A stretch of 16,874 nucleotides of DNA from JBFWRK01 sp050248955 (lineage in GTDB: Bacteria > Actinomycetota > Acidimicrobiia > Acidimicrobiales > Ilumatobacteraceae), in NCBI GenBank assembly GCA_050248955.1, contig JBFWRK010000035.1:1-16874 (forward strand), in the 5' to 3' direction. The first letter of the stretch is position 1. Each line of letters starts with the position of its first letter. The notes beneath the pieces were generated by a model. That model was not told the DNA's origin, ran no database searches, and was given only the letters and a program-made list of their open reading frames with translations. This document shows positions 1 through 7,503 of this stretch, one piece after another. Made by a program: the position numbers and the translations under genes.

Positions 1-125
1 AGCGGCCCGGGACGAGATCCAGGAGTCGGCCGCGGTCGATGTCGACGAACGTCGTCACCATCTGCGTGCGCCGCCGGGCGTTGGCGTGCTGGAAGGTGTG
101 CTCATCGATCCCCAACCCGCTCACC
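1..125 (-). pseudogene. ISL3-family transposase fragment (catalytic-domain start)
   Basis: Read on the minus strand from 124, the segment gives 41 uninterrupted residues beginning VSGLGIDEHTF and containing TTFVDIDRGRLLDLVPGR. This matches the beginning of the DDE domain of ISL3-family transposases, where a GVDE motif carrying the first catalytic Asp is followed by a valine-rich VDL strand and a D/E-V-x-G-R turn. The N-terminal part is missing because the reading frame is cut exactly at the left end of the IS3 element (126). The C-terminal part runs off the window edge. The piece is therefore a broken gene, at least in its 5' half. The family assignment rests on motif recognition only. Confidence 0.65.
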
Positions 126-153
126 TGAAGCGCCCCGGGTTCAGCGGAGGCTC
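126..153 (+). repeat. IS3 element left terminal inverted repeat
   Basis: 28 bp beginning TGAAGCGCCCCGGGTT and ending GAGGCTC. It matches the reverse complement of 1433-1460 at 24 of 28 positions. The outer 16 bases are identical and the mismatches cluster in the middle. Confidence 0.9.
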
Positions 154-176
154 CAACCTTTGAGAAGGATGGAGTC

Positions 177-497
177 ATGCCAAAGCAAGGGAAGTACCCG
201 GACGAGCTGCGCGAGCGCGCGGTGCGGATGGTCCTGGATCACGGTCACGAGTACGGGTCGCAGTGGGAAGCGATCTGCTCGGTGGCCGACAAGCTGGGAC
301 CGAAGGCCGAGACGGTTCGACTGTGGGTTCGCCAAGCCGAACGCGACACCGGCCGCCGGCCCGGTGCCACAACTGATGAGGTCGCGGAGCTGAAGCGGTT
401 GAAGCGGGAGAACGCGGAGCTGCGCCGGGCGAACGACATCTTGAAGGCAGCGGCGCATTTCTTCGGGGCGGAGCTCGACCGCCAGTCGAAGAAGTGA
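177..497 (+). CDS. IS3-family transposase OrfA (helix-turn-helix subunit)
   Basis: This 106-residue protein is the DNA-binding subunit of the IS3 transposase, which recognises the element's terminal repeats. The sequence starts MPKQGKYPDELRERAVRMV, the usual opening of the IS3 OrfA helix-turn-helix domain. A leucine-zipper-like coiled coil follows at about residues 70-95 (AELKRLKRENAELRRANDIL), used for multimerisation with OrfB. A purine-rich ribosome site (aaggatggag) stands just before the ATG. Its stop codon overlaps the GTG of OrfB in a GTGA arrangement, so OrfB is made by translational coupling or, as in many IS3 elements, by -1 frameshifting to a fusion. No classic A-rich slippery run is obvious at the junction. 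Confidence 0.93.
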   Translation: MPKQGKYPDELRERAVRMVLDHGHEYGSQWEAICSVADKLGPKAETVRLWVRQAERDTGRRPGATTDEVAELKRLKRENAELRRANDILKAAAHFFGAELDRQSKK

Positions 498-1420
498 TCC
501 GGTTCATCGATGAACACAAGGATCGGCGCAGCGGTGAGCTGCGCTGGGGAATCGAGCCGATCGCCCGAGTGCTGGGCATCGCCCCGTCGACGTATCACGC
601 GTCGAAGACCCGCCCGCCGTCGACGCGAGCGGCCCGCGACGCGGAGCTCAAGCCGCAGATCCTGCGGGTGTGGGAGCAGAACTTCGTCGTCTACGGCGCG
701 GACAAGGTGTGGGACCAGCTGAACAAGGACGGCGTGCGTGTCGCTCGTTGCACGGTGGAGCGGCTGATGGCCGATCTCGGGTTGCAGGGCTGCCGACGTG
801 GCCGGGTCTGGGTTCGCACCACGATCGGTGACGACCGGCTCGATCGGCCCGCCGATCTCGTCGAGCGCCAGTTCCGGGCGCCGGCACCAAACCGCCTGTG
901 GGTCGCCGATCTCACCTACGTCAAGACCCACAGCGGCTGGGTCTACGTCGCGTTCATCGTCGACGTGTTCTCCCGGATGGTCGTTGGCTGGCAAGCCTCA
1001 CGATCACTCCGCAGTGATCTGGCGATCGATGCGCTCGAGATGGCGATCTTCAATCGCCAACAAGCCGGGGCGGACCTGTCGGAGCTGATCCATCACTCCG
1101 ACCGCGGCGTCCAATATCTGTCCGTGCGCTACAGCGAACGGCTCGCCGACAACGAGATCGTCGCGTCGGTCGGCTCCAAGGGCGACAGCTTCGAAAACGC
1201 GATGGCCGAGTCGTTCAACGGGCTCTACAAGTGGGAACTGATCTACCCGAAAGGACCGTGGCAGGGCCTCGACGACGTCGAGTTCGCCACCCTCGAATAC
1301 GTCGACTGGTTCAACCATCGGCGCCTTCACGGCGAGATCGAACCCGGCCCCGGGTTCACGACCCCCGCCGCATTCGAAGCCGACCACTACCGTCAAACCA
1401 TCTCCGCCGACCAGGCGTAG
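494..1420 (+). CDS. IS3-family transposase OrfB (DDE integrase-type catalytic subunit)
   Basis: This 308-residue catalytic subunit cuts and joins the DNA strands during transposition of the surrounding element. The N-terminal third (about 1-115) is the HTH_21-like region, including YGADKVWDQLNKDG. The retroviral-integrase (rve) core follows. The catalytic triad is complete: D139 in WVADLTYV, D203 in HHSDRGVQY and E239 in NAMAESFNG. D203 and E239 are separated by 35 residues, exactly the DD(35)E spacing of the family. The C-terminus has the usual WFNHRRLHGEI motif. The frame is open from the GTG at 494 to the end, so the gene looks functional. Confidence 0.95.
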   Translation: MIRFIDEHKDRRSGELRWGIEPIARVLGIAPSTYHASKTRPPSTRAARDAELKPQILRVWEQNFVVYGADKVWDQLNKDGVRVARCTVERLMADLGLQGCRRGRVWVRTTIGDDRLDRPADLVERQFRAPAPNRLWVADLTYVKTHSGWVYVAFIVDVFSRMVVGWQASRSLRSDLAIDALEMAIFNRQQAGADLSELIHHSDRGVQYLSVRYSERLADNEIVASVGSKGDSFENAMAESFNGLYKWELIYPKGPWQGLDDVEFATLEYVDWFNHRRLHGEIEPGPGFTTPAAFEADHYRQTISADQA

Positions 1421-1432
1421 ACACAAACCACC

Positions 1433-1460
1433 GAGCCTCTACGAAACCCGGGGCGCTTCA
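1433..1460 (-). repeat. IS3 element right terminal inverted repeat
   Basis: 28-bp partner of 126-153 on the opposite strand, ending CGGGGCGCTTCA. It lies 12 bases after the OrfB stop and marks the right boundary of the element. The next base belongs to the IS5-family remnant. Confidence 0.9.
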
Positions 1461-2328
1461 ATTCGTTCCGAGCGGGCGTTCTGTGAGCGGCTCAACTAGG
1501 ACTTGTTGTTCAAGTGGTTCTTGGACATCCGGATCGATCAGCCGGCGTTCGACGCGACGACGTTCTCGAAGAACCGCCGACGCCTGCTGGACCACGAGGT
1601 CGCGGACGAGTTCTTCGAGGCGGTCGTGCGGCTCGCGAAGCTCCGCCGCTACATGTCGTCGGAGCACTTCAGTGTCGACGGGACGTTGTTGAAGGCGTGG
1701 GGCGTCGCACAAGAGCTTCAAGCCGAAAGACGGGCCACCGTCGGATCCGCCGGCCGGCAGGAACAGCGAGCTGCAGTGGCACGGCGAGAAACGCACGAAC
1801 GACACCCACGCCTCGACGACCGACCCGGAGGCGAGGCTCTACCGCAAGAGCAACAACACTGCCGCCACGTTATGCTCCGCCGGGCATCTGTTGATGGAGC
1901 ACCGCTCGGCGTTGATCGTCGACGCCGAGCTGACGATCGCAGACGGTTACGCCGAGCGGGCCACCGCGATCGAGATGCTCGGCCGCCTGCCGAAGATGGC
2001 ACGGCGACGAACCGTGGCCGGCGACAAGGCGTACGACACCAAAGGCTTCGTCGCCGAGGTGCGAGCGCTCGGGTTCACCCCACACGTCGCTGCGAACACG
2101 AAGACCTCGGCGATCGACGCGAGAACCACCCGACACGCCGGCCATGCCGTCAGCCAGCGGATCCGTAAACGGATCGAGGAACCCTTCGGGTGGACCAAGA
2201 CCATCGGCGGCGGACGACAACTCTGCTAACGAGGCCAGGCCCGCAACAGGGCCTGGTTCAAGATGACCGCCGCGGTCTACAACCTGATCCGCATCACCGC
2301 ACTCGACACCCAACCCGCCCTTGCCTGA
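1461..2328 (+). pseudogene. Decayed IS5-family transposase, 5'-truncated
   Basis: The remnant is an IS5-family DDE transposase. The frame opens directly at the IS3 boundary with IRSERAFCERLN, then has a TAG at 1497 where the family has Tyr, then DLLFKWFLDIRIDQPAFDAT. A one-base insertion near 1700 (gcgtgggg) shifts the frame. Removing one G restores the continuous family sequence (ASHKSFKPKDG, then HGEKRTNDTHASTTD, ARLYRK, GDKAYDT, RIRKRIEEPFGWTKT). A second stop, TAA at 2227, interrupts RGQARNRAWFKMTAAVYN, and the original stop is TGA at 2326. Roughly 40 N-terminal residues are missing because the IS3 element replaces them. With truncation, two stops and a frameshift, it is certainly inactive. 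Confidence 0.88.
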
Positions 2329-2464
2329 CCGGCCGCCACCCGGCCGGAAGATGTCGGCAGCCCCTCATCCGGGCAGCGGCCGACAACGACCAGACGACGG
2401 CCGCAACACGGCCCCGACACCTGGGGCACCCCACCTCAAGAGGCGCTTTTCAGCACCCTGCTAA
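1461..2464 (+). mobile_element. Right-hand part of an IS5-family element
   Basis: The transposase remnant is followed by about 135 bp of non-coding DNA ending tttcagcaccctgctaa, which resembles the terminal TTTCAGCA-CCTGCTA ends of this IS5 subgroup. The next bases (2465 onward) read directly into the C-terminus of an acyl-CoA synthetase, which supports placing the right end here. The left end is lost at the junction with the IS3 element. The exact boundary is inferred from these two signs and could be off by a few bases. Confidence 0.6.
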
Positions 2465-2610
2465 TTCATGGTGCCGCGCTACGACGAGGTCGTGGAGACC
2501 CGACGCTCAAGGTGCAGAAGGCCGAGTTGCGCCAGCGGGGCCGGTCGGCACGAACGTGGGACCGCGAGGCGGCCTGGTGCCGGCTCCGCAAGGAACGGTT
2601 CGCGACGTGA
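2465..2610 (+). pseudogene. C-terminal stub of an acyl-CoA synthetase (AMP-binding family)
   Basis: Immediately after the IS5 end, the plus strand reads FMVPRYDEVVE. After a frame change it continues PTLKVQKAELRQRG, then TWDREAAWCRLRKERFAT and TGA at 2608. This is the C-terminal lid of acyl-CoA/carnitine-CoA ligase-type AMP-forming enzymes, where MVPRYxxxVDELPxTxTxKVQK carries the catalytic lysine loop. Some ten bases encoding the ELP segment are missing at about 2502-2506, so even this tail is out of frame. The rest of the gene, upstream, was lost or displaced by the IS elements. The assignment rests on two recognisable motifs in adjacent frames. Confidence 0.6.
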
Positions 2611-2621
2611 CGAACGAGAAA

Positions 2622-3164
2622 TCAGTTCTCGTCCTCTAGCTGGACACGGGCACCGTTCAGGAGTCCGGCCAGCATGCGATAACAACCGACCACCATCGTC
2701 AGCTCCACGATCTCCTTCGCGGTGAGCGACGCCGCGAGGGCCGACCAGGTGGCGTCGTCAAGGTCGCAATCGACGTTGAGCTGATCGGTCGCATCGATGA
2801 TCGCCTGCTCGTCGGGGCTCCACTCGACCACTGGGCCGCCTTCCAGAGCCGCGATCTCGGCGGCGGTGAGCCCCTCGTCGGCCGCGATGACTCGGTGCTT
2901 CACCAGTTCGTAGCGACAGCGAACCGAGCTCGCAAGGCGAACCACGATGATCTCGCGTTGCCGGCCGGTGAGCGTGCCGCCGTCGAGCAACTTGTACCCG
3001 AATGGCAGGTACTTGCGGAGCAGGCCGGGGTGATGGGCCATCGTCCGGAACAGGTGAATAGTCGCTCCGCGACCGGCGCTTTCGAGCACCTCCTGGGTGA
3101 AGGGATCGTTGCCGGTCGCCGGAACGGGCGCGAGTCGGGAGGAACCAGATGAATTTGAAGTCAC
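2622..3164 (-). CDS. Carboxymuconolactone decarboxylase (CMD/AhpD-fold) family protein
   Basis: About 180 residues with the all-helical CMD fold. Recognisable parts are HHPGLLRKYLPFGYKLL, the helix LTGRQREIIVVRLASSVRCRYELVKH (about 75-100), EWSPDEQAIIDATDQL, and LTAKEIVELTMVVGCYRMLAGLLN near the C-terminus. Such proteins include 4-carboxymuconolactone decarboxylases and peroxidase-like proteins. This one has only one cysteine where AhpD proteins have CxxC (CRYELVKH), so a disulfide reductase role is unlikely and the substrate is unknown. I chose the GTG at 3164 because it follows GGAAG and removes a basic, low-complexity upstream extension. A start further upstream is possible. It faces the acyl-CoA synthetase stub, so the pair may be relics of a degradation locus. 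Confidence 0.82.
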   Translation of the reverse strand: MTSNSSGSSRLAPVPATGNDPFTQEVLESAGRGATIHLFRTMAHHPGLLRKYLPFGYKLLDGGTLTGRQREIIVVRLASSVRCRYELVKHRVIAADEGLTAAEIAALEGGPVVEWSPDEQAIIDATDQLNVDCDLDDATWSALAASLTAKEIVELTMVVGCYRMLAGLLNGARVQLEDEN

Positions 3165-3728
3165 TTCACTTCCATACCATGGACACGGCCGAGGATCCAC
3201 GATGACCGGGGCTTCGCCCATCGCGACCGAAGTGCCATCGCGGGTATCGGATCGACCGATTTCAGGCGGGACTCGAGACGTAGCGCGGTGACGCTCGCGG
3301 TGCAGGCGTCCCAAGCCGCTCGCCGATTCGGGACCCGAGCCGAGCGAATACGACCGGAGTCGTGCGGTGCGTCGACGACGTCGACCTGCACAACGAACTC
3401 GTCGAATCGCTGGGGTGCGGCACCGTCACGTTCTGGTCGCACGCCAGGGCTCGGGGCACCGCACTGTGCCCCATGGTCTGTGACGCCATCGGCGCAGTGA
3501 GCGGCCAAGCGGAGAGAGGTTCTGTGTTTCCGATCGCTGAACGGACGCAGCGGCAGGCGCTTCGGTGCCACCGACGCCTCGAACTCGGAACAGTCGTGCC
3601 CGACGCGACGGTGTTCACGCGCCACCTCGGCGAGTCCGTCGTTCTGACGGATAGCGCTGTGTGCGGGGACCGCGACGGCCATTGATGATGGTGCTGGGCG
3701 TCTTGGAGTGAGATTCGCGCCCTCGCCG
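3165..3728. other. Stretch without a confident gene
   Basis: About 560 bp between the decarboxylase-family gene and the end of the large BTAD gene. Several overlapping open frames exist on both strands, but none has a product I recognise. The plus-strand frame 3362-3685 has the best codon-position bias and is listed separately. The first part should contain the promoter of the minus-strand decarboxylase-family gene, but I see no convincing -10/-35 pair. Confidence 0.5.
3362..3685 (+). CDS. Possible small hypothetical protein (doubtful)
   Basis: A GTG-started frame of 107 codons with clear G/C preference at third positions and a plausible amino-acid mix (CVDDVDLHNELVESLGCG near the start, TVFTRHLGESVVLTDSAV near the end). 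I recognise no family. There is no good ribosome site before the GTG and no conserved neighbour. It could be a remnant of a larger gene whose upstream part is lost, or chance. It converges on the BTAD gene, whose stop lies 44 bases downstream. Confidence 0.22.
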   Translation: MRCVDDVDLHNELVESLGCGTVTFWSHARARGTALCPMVCDAIGAVSGQAERGSVFPIAERTQRQALRCHRRLELGTVVPDATVFTRHLGESVVLTDSAVCGDRDGH

Positions 3729-6641
3729 TCAGCCCTGCGAGTGCGTGCTGCGTTCGTGGGCGTCTCGTCGGCGGATCAGTTCGTGGTACAGCGTGGTGGT
3801 GGTCGGTGAGGGTTCGGTGTCGAGGTCGGTGAGGTAGGTGTTGAGTTCCTCGTACGCGGATTTGATCGCGGGGAGGTTCCCGGCTTGGTGCTCGGCTCGC
3901 ATCCGGCAGCGGTAGAGCTCCTCGTTGCCGGGGAGGCCTCGTAGCCCTTGTCGGATGGCGTCTCGTGCTTGGTCGAGATCGGCGGCGTCGAGGGCGTGCG
4001 CGACGAGCGTGCGGGTGACGGCCTCGATCAGGTCGGAGGCTTCTGTGACGTGTTGGTCGCGGTGTGCCCAGTCGTAGCCGGGCGCGTCGAATGGCGGCCC
4101 GTTGACCAGCGCCAGCGCGTCGCGCAGGCTGGTCGTGGCGGTTGATGACGGCTGTTGGCGGGCGGTGTCGTAGAGGCGGCGGAGGATCGCGAGGTCGGTG
4201 GTGACTGCGGGGGCGAGGCGCAGGGTGCTGCGCGTTCTGTCCGCTTGGGGCATGACGGGGGTGCCGTCGGGGAGGTCGCCGAGTGCTTTGCGGGTGGCGC
4301 CGATGAGGTTCCACACCGTCTTGGCTTCGACCGGTTTGCCGCCCCAGAGCGCGTCCTGTGCGGCGCTGGCGGCGATTGGTTGGGCGCGGCAGGCGAGCAG
4401 GACGGTGAGCGCCAGTTCACGGCGTCCAAGGTGTGGCCGGTCCGGCACGAACGGGGTGCCGAGGACGCGTACCACCATCGCCGGTGTGACCGGTTCGTCG
4501 TCCGCCGCGGTACGTGTCGAACCGTCGTCGGTCACGTTCGTCGACGACGACGGCGGGCAGGTGGCATCGTCCGATTTGGGGTCGGGTGCCGCGTTGAGGT
4601 TGCCGGCAAGGTCATCGTTGCCGCCTGCGTCGACGAGGCTGTCGGGGCGGGCGGGGTGGTGCAGTTCGTCGAGCAGGGCATCGATCGTCGTCGCGGTATC
4701 AGCGGTGAGGGCGACGGCGTGGAAGTCGACTCCGAGATCGAGAAGCCGGGCGGAACCATCGGCGTGGAGGATGATGCGGGCTCCGGCGGCGATGTTGCCG
4801 TTTCCGGCGATGACGGCGGCGACACCGGTGTGGCGGGGTGCGGCGGTGAGGAGTCGATCGACGTCGTTGTCGTCGGCGTGGCCGACGACGACGGTCGCCT
4901 CGATCGGCGGTACTGCCCCCAACCGGGCTTCGAATGTGCTGGCGACCCCGGCTTCGTCGAGTGCGGCGGTGACGGTGGTGCGGGCGGAGTCGAGCCGGCG
5001 GACTGCGTCGTCGACGGTGCCGCATTCGGTCAATCGGGCAAGACCGGTGATCGTCGGGTCGAGGCCGATCGTGTGCACGTAGGCGTTGCACAGTTCGTCG
5101 TTGGCGGCGAGTTCGGTGGCGATCGATCGCAGGAAGTCGGCGACCCGTCGCCGATCACCGGTGACCTGGAGCGAACCGACGGCCTCGAGATCGAGGAGGA
5201 GTTGACGGTCGTCGCGATGTCCGACGGTGACCAGCGTCGGGAACGGGGCCGGGAACTCGCCGGCCGGTGTCGGTTGGTCGGGGTCGAAGGCGAGCCGCCA
5301 CGACCAGCCACCATCGGCGACTCGCCACGGCAACGGCGAACGTGGCTGTGGGCTCGACCAGAGCAGTTCGATCCCCTGGACGTCGCTCAACTCGACTGCG
5401 ACCGGCCAGCCGTCGATCGTGCGTCGGTCAAGTCCTGCGGTCAGCACCGCGAGGTGCTGCCCGGCCCAGCGGACCAGTGGGAGATCGGCGGCGGCGAGCA
5501 ACGCCTGCTCCGCCATTCGCGACCTCGCCGAGAGCGACCGGGTGCCGCCGATCGTGCGGACGTGCCGACGACGGTGCAGGAGACGCACCCGTGCGCCCAG
5601 CCCGGTTGCCAATGCGAGCAGCCCCGCCACGGCGATCACCGGTCCAACCGGTACCGAGCCGCCCGCCGCCCGCTGATCGACATCGGCGGCGACGTCCGAT
5701 GTCAGCGGCGACACCGGGGATCCGACCGGCGGCGACGTCACCTCCGGCATCAGCGTCGGCTCCGGGTTCAGCGTTGGCTCCGGTATCGGGCCGTTCGAGC
5801 CGTCCGCTGTCGATGCCGGGGGCGTCGGGGTGGGAGGGGTCGGGGTGATCGGTGGGAGCGTGATGCTCACGTCCGTGACCGGCGCCGACGGTTCGAATGT
5901 TGGTGGCGGTTCGGGGGTCGCGGCGACCACAGGGGGGTCGGCCGGGTCGGGCAGGATCAGTTCGTCGCCGGGGTAGAGCATCGAGGCGGGTGACCGGTTG
6001 CCGAGGCGGGCGACGTTGGCGTCCATCACCTGGCGGGTGTGGTCGAGCACCTGTGATTCGGACGGCTCGACGCCGAGGACGATCTCGAGGTGGTGATCGG
6101 CGATCGCCCAGTAGCTGTCACCCCGGCGCACCTCGTACGTCGACGGCGAGCCGATGGCGGCGACGGCGGTGACCGTCGCCCTCCCCGGCGCGGCAGGCGA
6201 GACAGATGCCGGTGGGTGGGCTGCGCCGGCTGACAGCGGGACACCGCTGGACAACGACAGGACCAGCGCGACAATCCGCCGGGCGATCCGCTGCGACCAG
6301 GTGAACCCGCGCACCGGGCGCATCGTCACCCCGCGACGGGTTTGCACCGCGACCTCTGCGATCACGTTGACGGCGACGATCACCACCGTCAGCCACGCAC
6401 AGGACAACCAGAACCGGCTCAGGAACTCGACCACCGCCTCGGTGCTCAGCGGCTGGTCAGATCGCGCGAACAGTCGATCCGGGTGCCAACCGGCGGGACG
6501 AAAGCCGCTCCATGGCCACCGCCCACCCAACAACCACCTCGCCAGGGTCGTCAATCCGACTGGTGCGCCACCCAGGAAGGCGACCATGACCGCCGCCCGG
6601 ACCGCCCGGACAAGCCGCCCGAAGGCCCGTCGTACATCCAC
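3729..6641 (-). CDS. LysM-containing membrane regulator with C-terminal winged helix and BTAD domain
   Basis: A predicted 970-residue protein, probably a membrane-anchored regulator. Hydrophobic segments lie at about 13-38 and 77-98, with a third at 122-142. A LysM peptidoglycan-binding module follows at about 168-232 (STYEVRRGDSYWAIADHHLEI to LYPGDELILPDP). A Pro/Thr-rich linker with PEPTL repeats spans 240-315 and another membrane helix lies at 330-350. The long cytoplasmic part ends in an OmpR-type winged helix (about 718-820, LGRRELALTVLLACRAQ, WNLIGATRKALGDLPDG) and a bacterial transcriptional activation domain (about 820-960, GYDWAHRDQHVTEASDLIEA, GNEELYRCRMRAEHQAGN). The GTG at 6641 was chosen because GGAAGGAG stands seven bases upstream. 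An ATG at 6776 lacks such a site. It follows the prepilin-peptidase-like gene after about 187 bp. The topology suggests wall or surface sensing coupled to gene control, which is inference. Confidence 0.88.
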   Translation of the reverse strand: MDVRRAFGRLVRAVRAAVMVAFLGGAPVGLTTLARWLLGGRWPWSGFRPAGWHPDRLFARSDQPLSTEAVVEFLSRFWLSCAWLTVVIVAVNVIAEVAVQTRRGVTMRPVRGFTWSQRIARRIVALVLSLSSGVPLSAGAAHPPASVSPAAPGRATVTAVAAIGSPSTYEVRRGDSYWAIADHHLEIVLGVEPSESQVLDHTRQVMDANVARLGNRSPASMLYPGDELILPDPADPPVVAATPEPPPTFEPSAPVTDVSITLPPITPTPPTPTPPASTADGSNGPIPEPTLNPEPTLMPEVTSPPVGSPVSPLTSDVAADVDQRAAGGSVPVGPVIAVAGLLALATGLGARVRLLHRRRHVRTIGGTRSLSARSRMAEQALLAAADLPLVRWAGQHLAVLTAGLDRRTIDGWPVAVELSDVQGIELLWSSPQPRSPLPWRVADGGWSWRLAFDPDQPTPAGEFPAPFPTLVTVGHRDDRQLLLDLEAVGSLQVTGDRRRVADFLRSIATELAANDELCNAYVHTIGLDPTITGLARLTECGTVDDAVRRLDSARTTVTAALDEAGVASTFEARLGAVPPIEATVVVGHADDNDVDRLLTAAPRHTGVAAVIAGNGNIAAGARIILHADGSARLLDLGVDFHAVALTADTATTIDALLDELHHPARPDSLVDAGGNDDLAGNLNAAPDPKSDDATCPPSSSTNVTDDGSTRTAADDEPVTPAMVVRVLGTPFVPDRPHLGRRELALTVLLACRAQPIAASAAQDALWGGKPVEAKTVWNLIGATRKALGDLPDGTPVMPQADRTRSTLRLAPAVTTDLAILRRLYDTARQQPSSTATTSLRDALALVNGPPFDAPGYDWAHRDQHVTEASDLIEAVTRTLVAHALDAADLDQARDAIRQGLRGLPGNEELYRCRMRAEHQAGNLPAIKSAYEELNTYLTDLDTEPSPTTTTLYHELIRRRDAHERSTHSQG

Positions 6642-6648
6642 CCATTCG

Positions 6649-6656
6649 CTCCTTCC
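6649..6656 (-). promoter_or_regulatory. Ribosome-binding site deciding the BTAD start
   Basis: Minus-strand GGAAGGAG, seven bases before GTG at 6641. It is the best Shine-Dalgarno match near this gene, and it argues against the longer frames starting at 6776 or 6881. Confidence 0.6.
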
Positions 6657-6828
6657 GCTCGTGGCGCCGATCCCAACGTTCCGCCGCGCCGCCAGCAACC
6701 TCGTGGCGACCGGTGACCGCCTCGGCGCGATCGGCGGATCGACGGGCTCGAGCGAAGCGGCGCCACGTCGAGCCATGGTGACGCCAGCTCGGCGCGTGCT
6801 CGTCAGTCGTCGTGGCTGTGCGAACCGG

Positions 6829-7503
6829 TCATCGGGACAGCGAGACTGCGAGATCCCCGGCGTCGATGACGGTGACACCACCGAGGGTCAGCAACATCGC
6901 GTTCACGACGATCGGTGCGAACCTGATCGGGTGCTGCCGTCGGATCGTCGACCACCAGCCTCGCAGCAGCCACACCACCGCGATCGACCCCAGCAACAGG
7001 CCGGCGACGTCGATGCCGAGCAACCCGAACAGCAGCCCGGCGGTCGCGACGAGCATGATGTCGCCGTCGGCGATCAATGCCGTGTGCAGCAGAACCGAGG
7101 AGGTCCACCATGGTCCGGCGGCCATGACGGCGCCGACGCCAGCGCACGCCACGCGACGCCACTCGCCCGTCGCCAAACCGCATCCGATTAGCGCCCCTGC
7201 GGTGCCGACCAATAGCGCCACGGCGATCCGAGTTGACGGTCGTGCGCTCGACTGTTCCCAGACTGCGATCGCGCACATGAGAGCGAAGCCGACTGCGATG
7301 ACCGCGGTCCACACGACGCCTGGGCGGCACCAGGTGCCGCCCACGACGCCGCTGGTAACGCCGACGTCGAACCATCGAGTCGTCCGCCACGACCACCAGC
7401 TCAGGTCGCCCTCGACGACACCAAGATCGGCGATCGGCGCAACAGGACATGACGCCGGTTGTGCGTCGCCACCGCACCGGCCGCGGACGGTGTGGCGGGT
7501 CAT
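6829..7503 (-). CDS. Polytopic membrane protein, degenerate A24 prepilin peptidase-like
   Basis: A 224-residue protein with about five hydrophobic segments (65-82, 93-112, 118-132, 150-181, 195-212). The stretch HTALIADGDIMLVATAGLLFG (about 140-160) resembles the GxGD motif of A24 type IV prepilin peptidases, which normally reads GxGDVKLAAALG. Here Gly-x-Gly has become Ala-Asp-Gly and the Lys is Met. The first catalytic Asp, expected in a D-x-R-x-x-R-x-P-N loop, is not visible: the matching place reads AVWEQSSARPSTR. The enzyme may be inactive or the likeness may be only structural. The ATG overlaps the lipoprotein stop in ATGA, so the two are translationally coupled. The longer frame to 7875 was rejected because it only shadows the lipoprotein gene. 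Confidence 0.72.
   Translation of the reverse strand: MTRHTVRGRCGGDAQPASCPVAPIADLGVVEGDLSWWSWRTTRWFDVGVTSGVVGGTWCRPGVVWTAVIAVGFALMCAIAVWEQSSARPSTRIAVALLVGTAGALIGCGLATGEWRRVACAGVGAVMAAGPWWTSSVLLHTALIADGDIMLVATAGLLFGLLGIDVAGLLLGSIAVVWLLRGWWSTIRRQHPIRFAPIVVNAMLLTLGGVTVIDAGDLAVSLSR

Larger units (their letters stand above)
126..1460 (+). mobile_element. Complete IS3-family insertion sequence (1335 bp)
   Basis: The element starts with TGAAGCGCCCCGGGTT and ends with the complementary AACCCGGGGCGCTTCA, the TG...CA ends typical of IS3-family elements. Between the ends lie an OrfA/OrfB transposase pair, both intact. The flanks show no matching 3-4 bp target duplication (acc at 123-125 against att at 1461-1463). 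Each flank is a fragment of a different IS (ISL3 on the left, IS5 on the right). The element looks structurally able to move, but its present position probably results from a deletion or recombination after insertion. Confidence 0.92.

Noticed and set aside
4155..5993. 612-codon open frame on the plus strand
   Set aside because: It lies wholly antisense to the LysM–BTAD gene, has Gly/Arg/Val-rich low-complexity content and no domain. It is a typical high-GC shadow.
6642..6881. N-terminal extension of the LysM–BTAD protein
   Set aside because: The 80 extra residues are Arg/Pro-rich and partly overlap the upstream gene. The good ribosome site is at 6649-6656.
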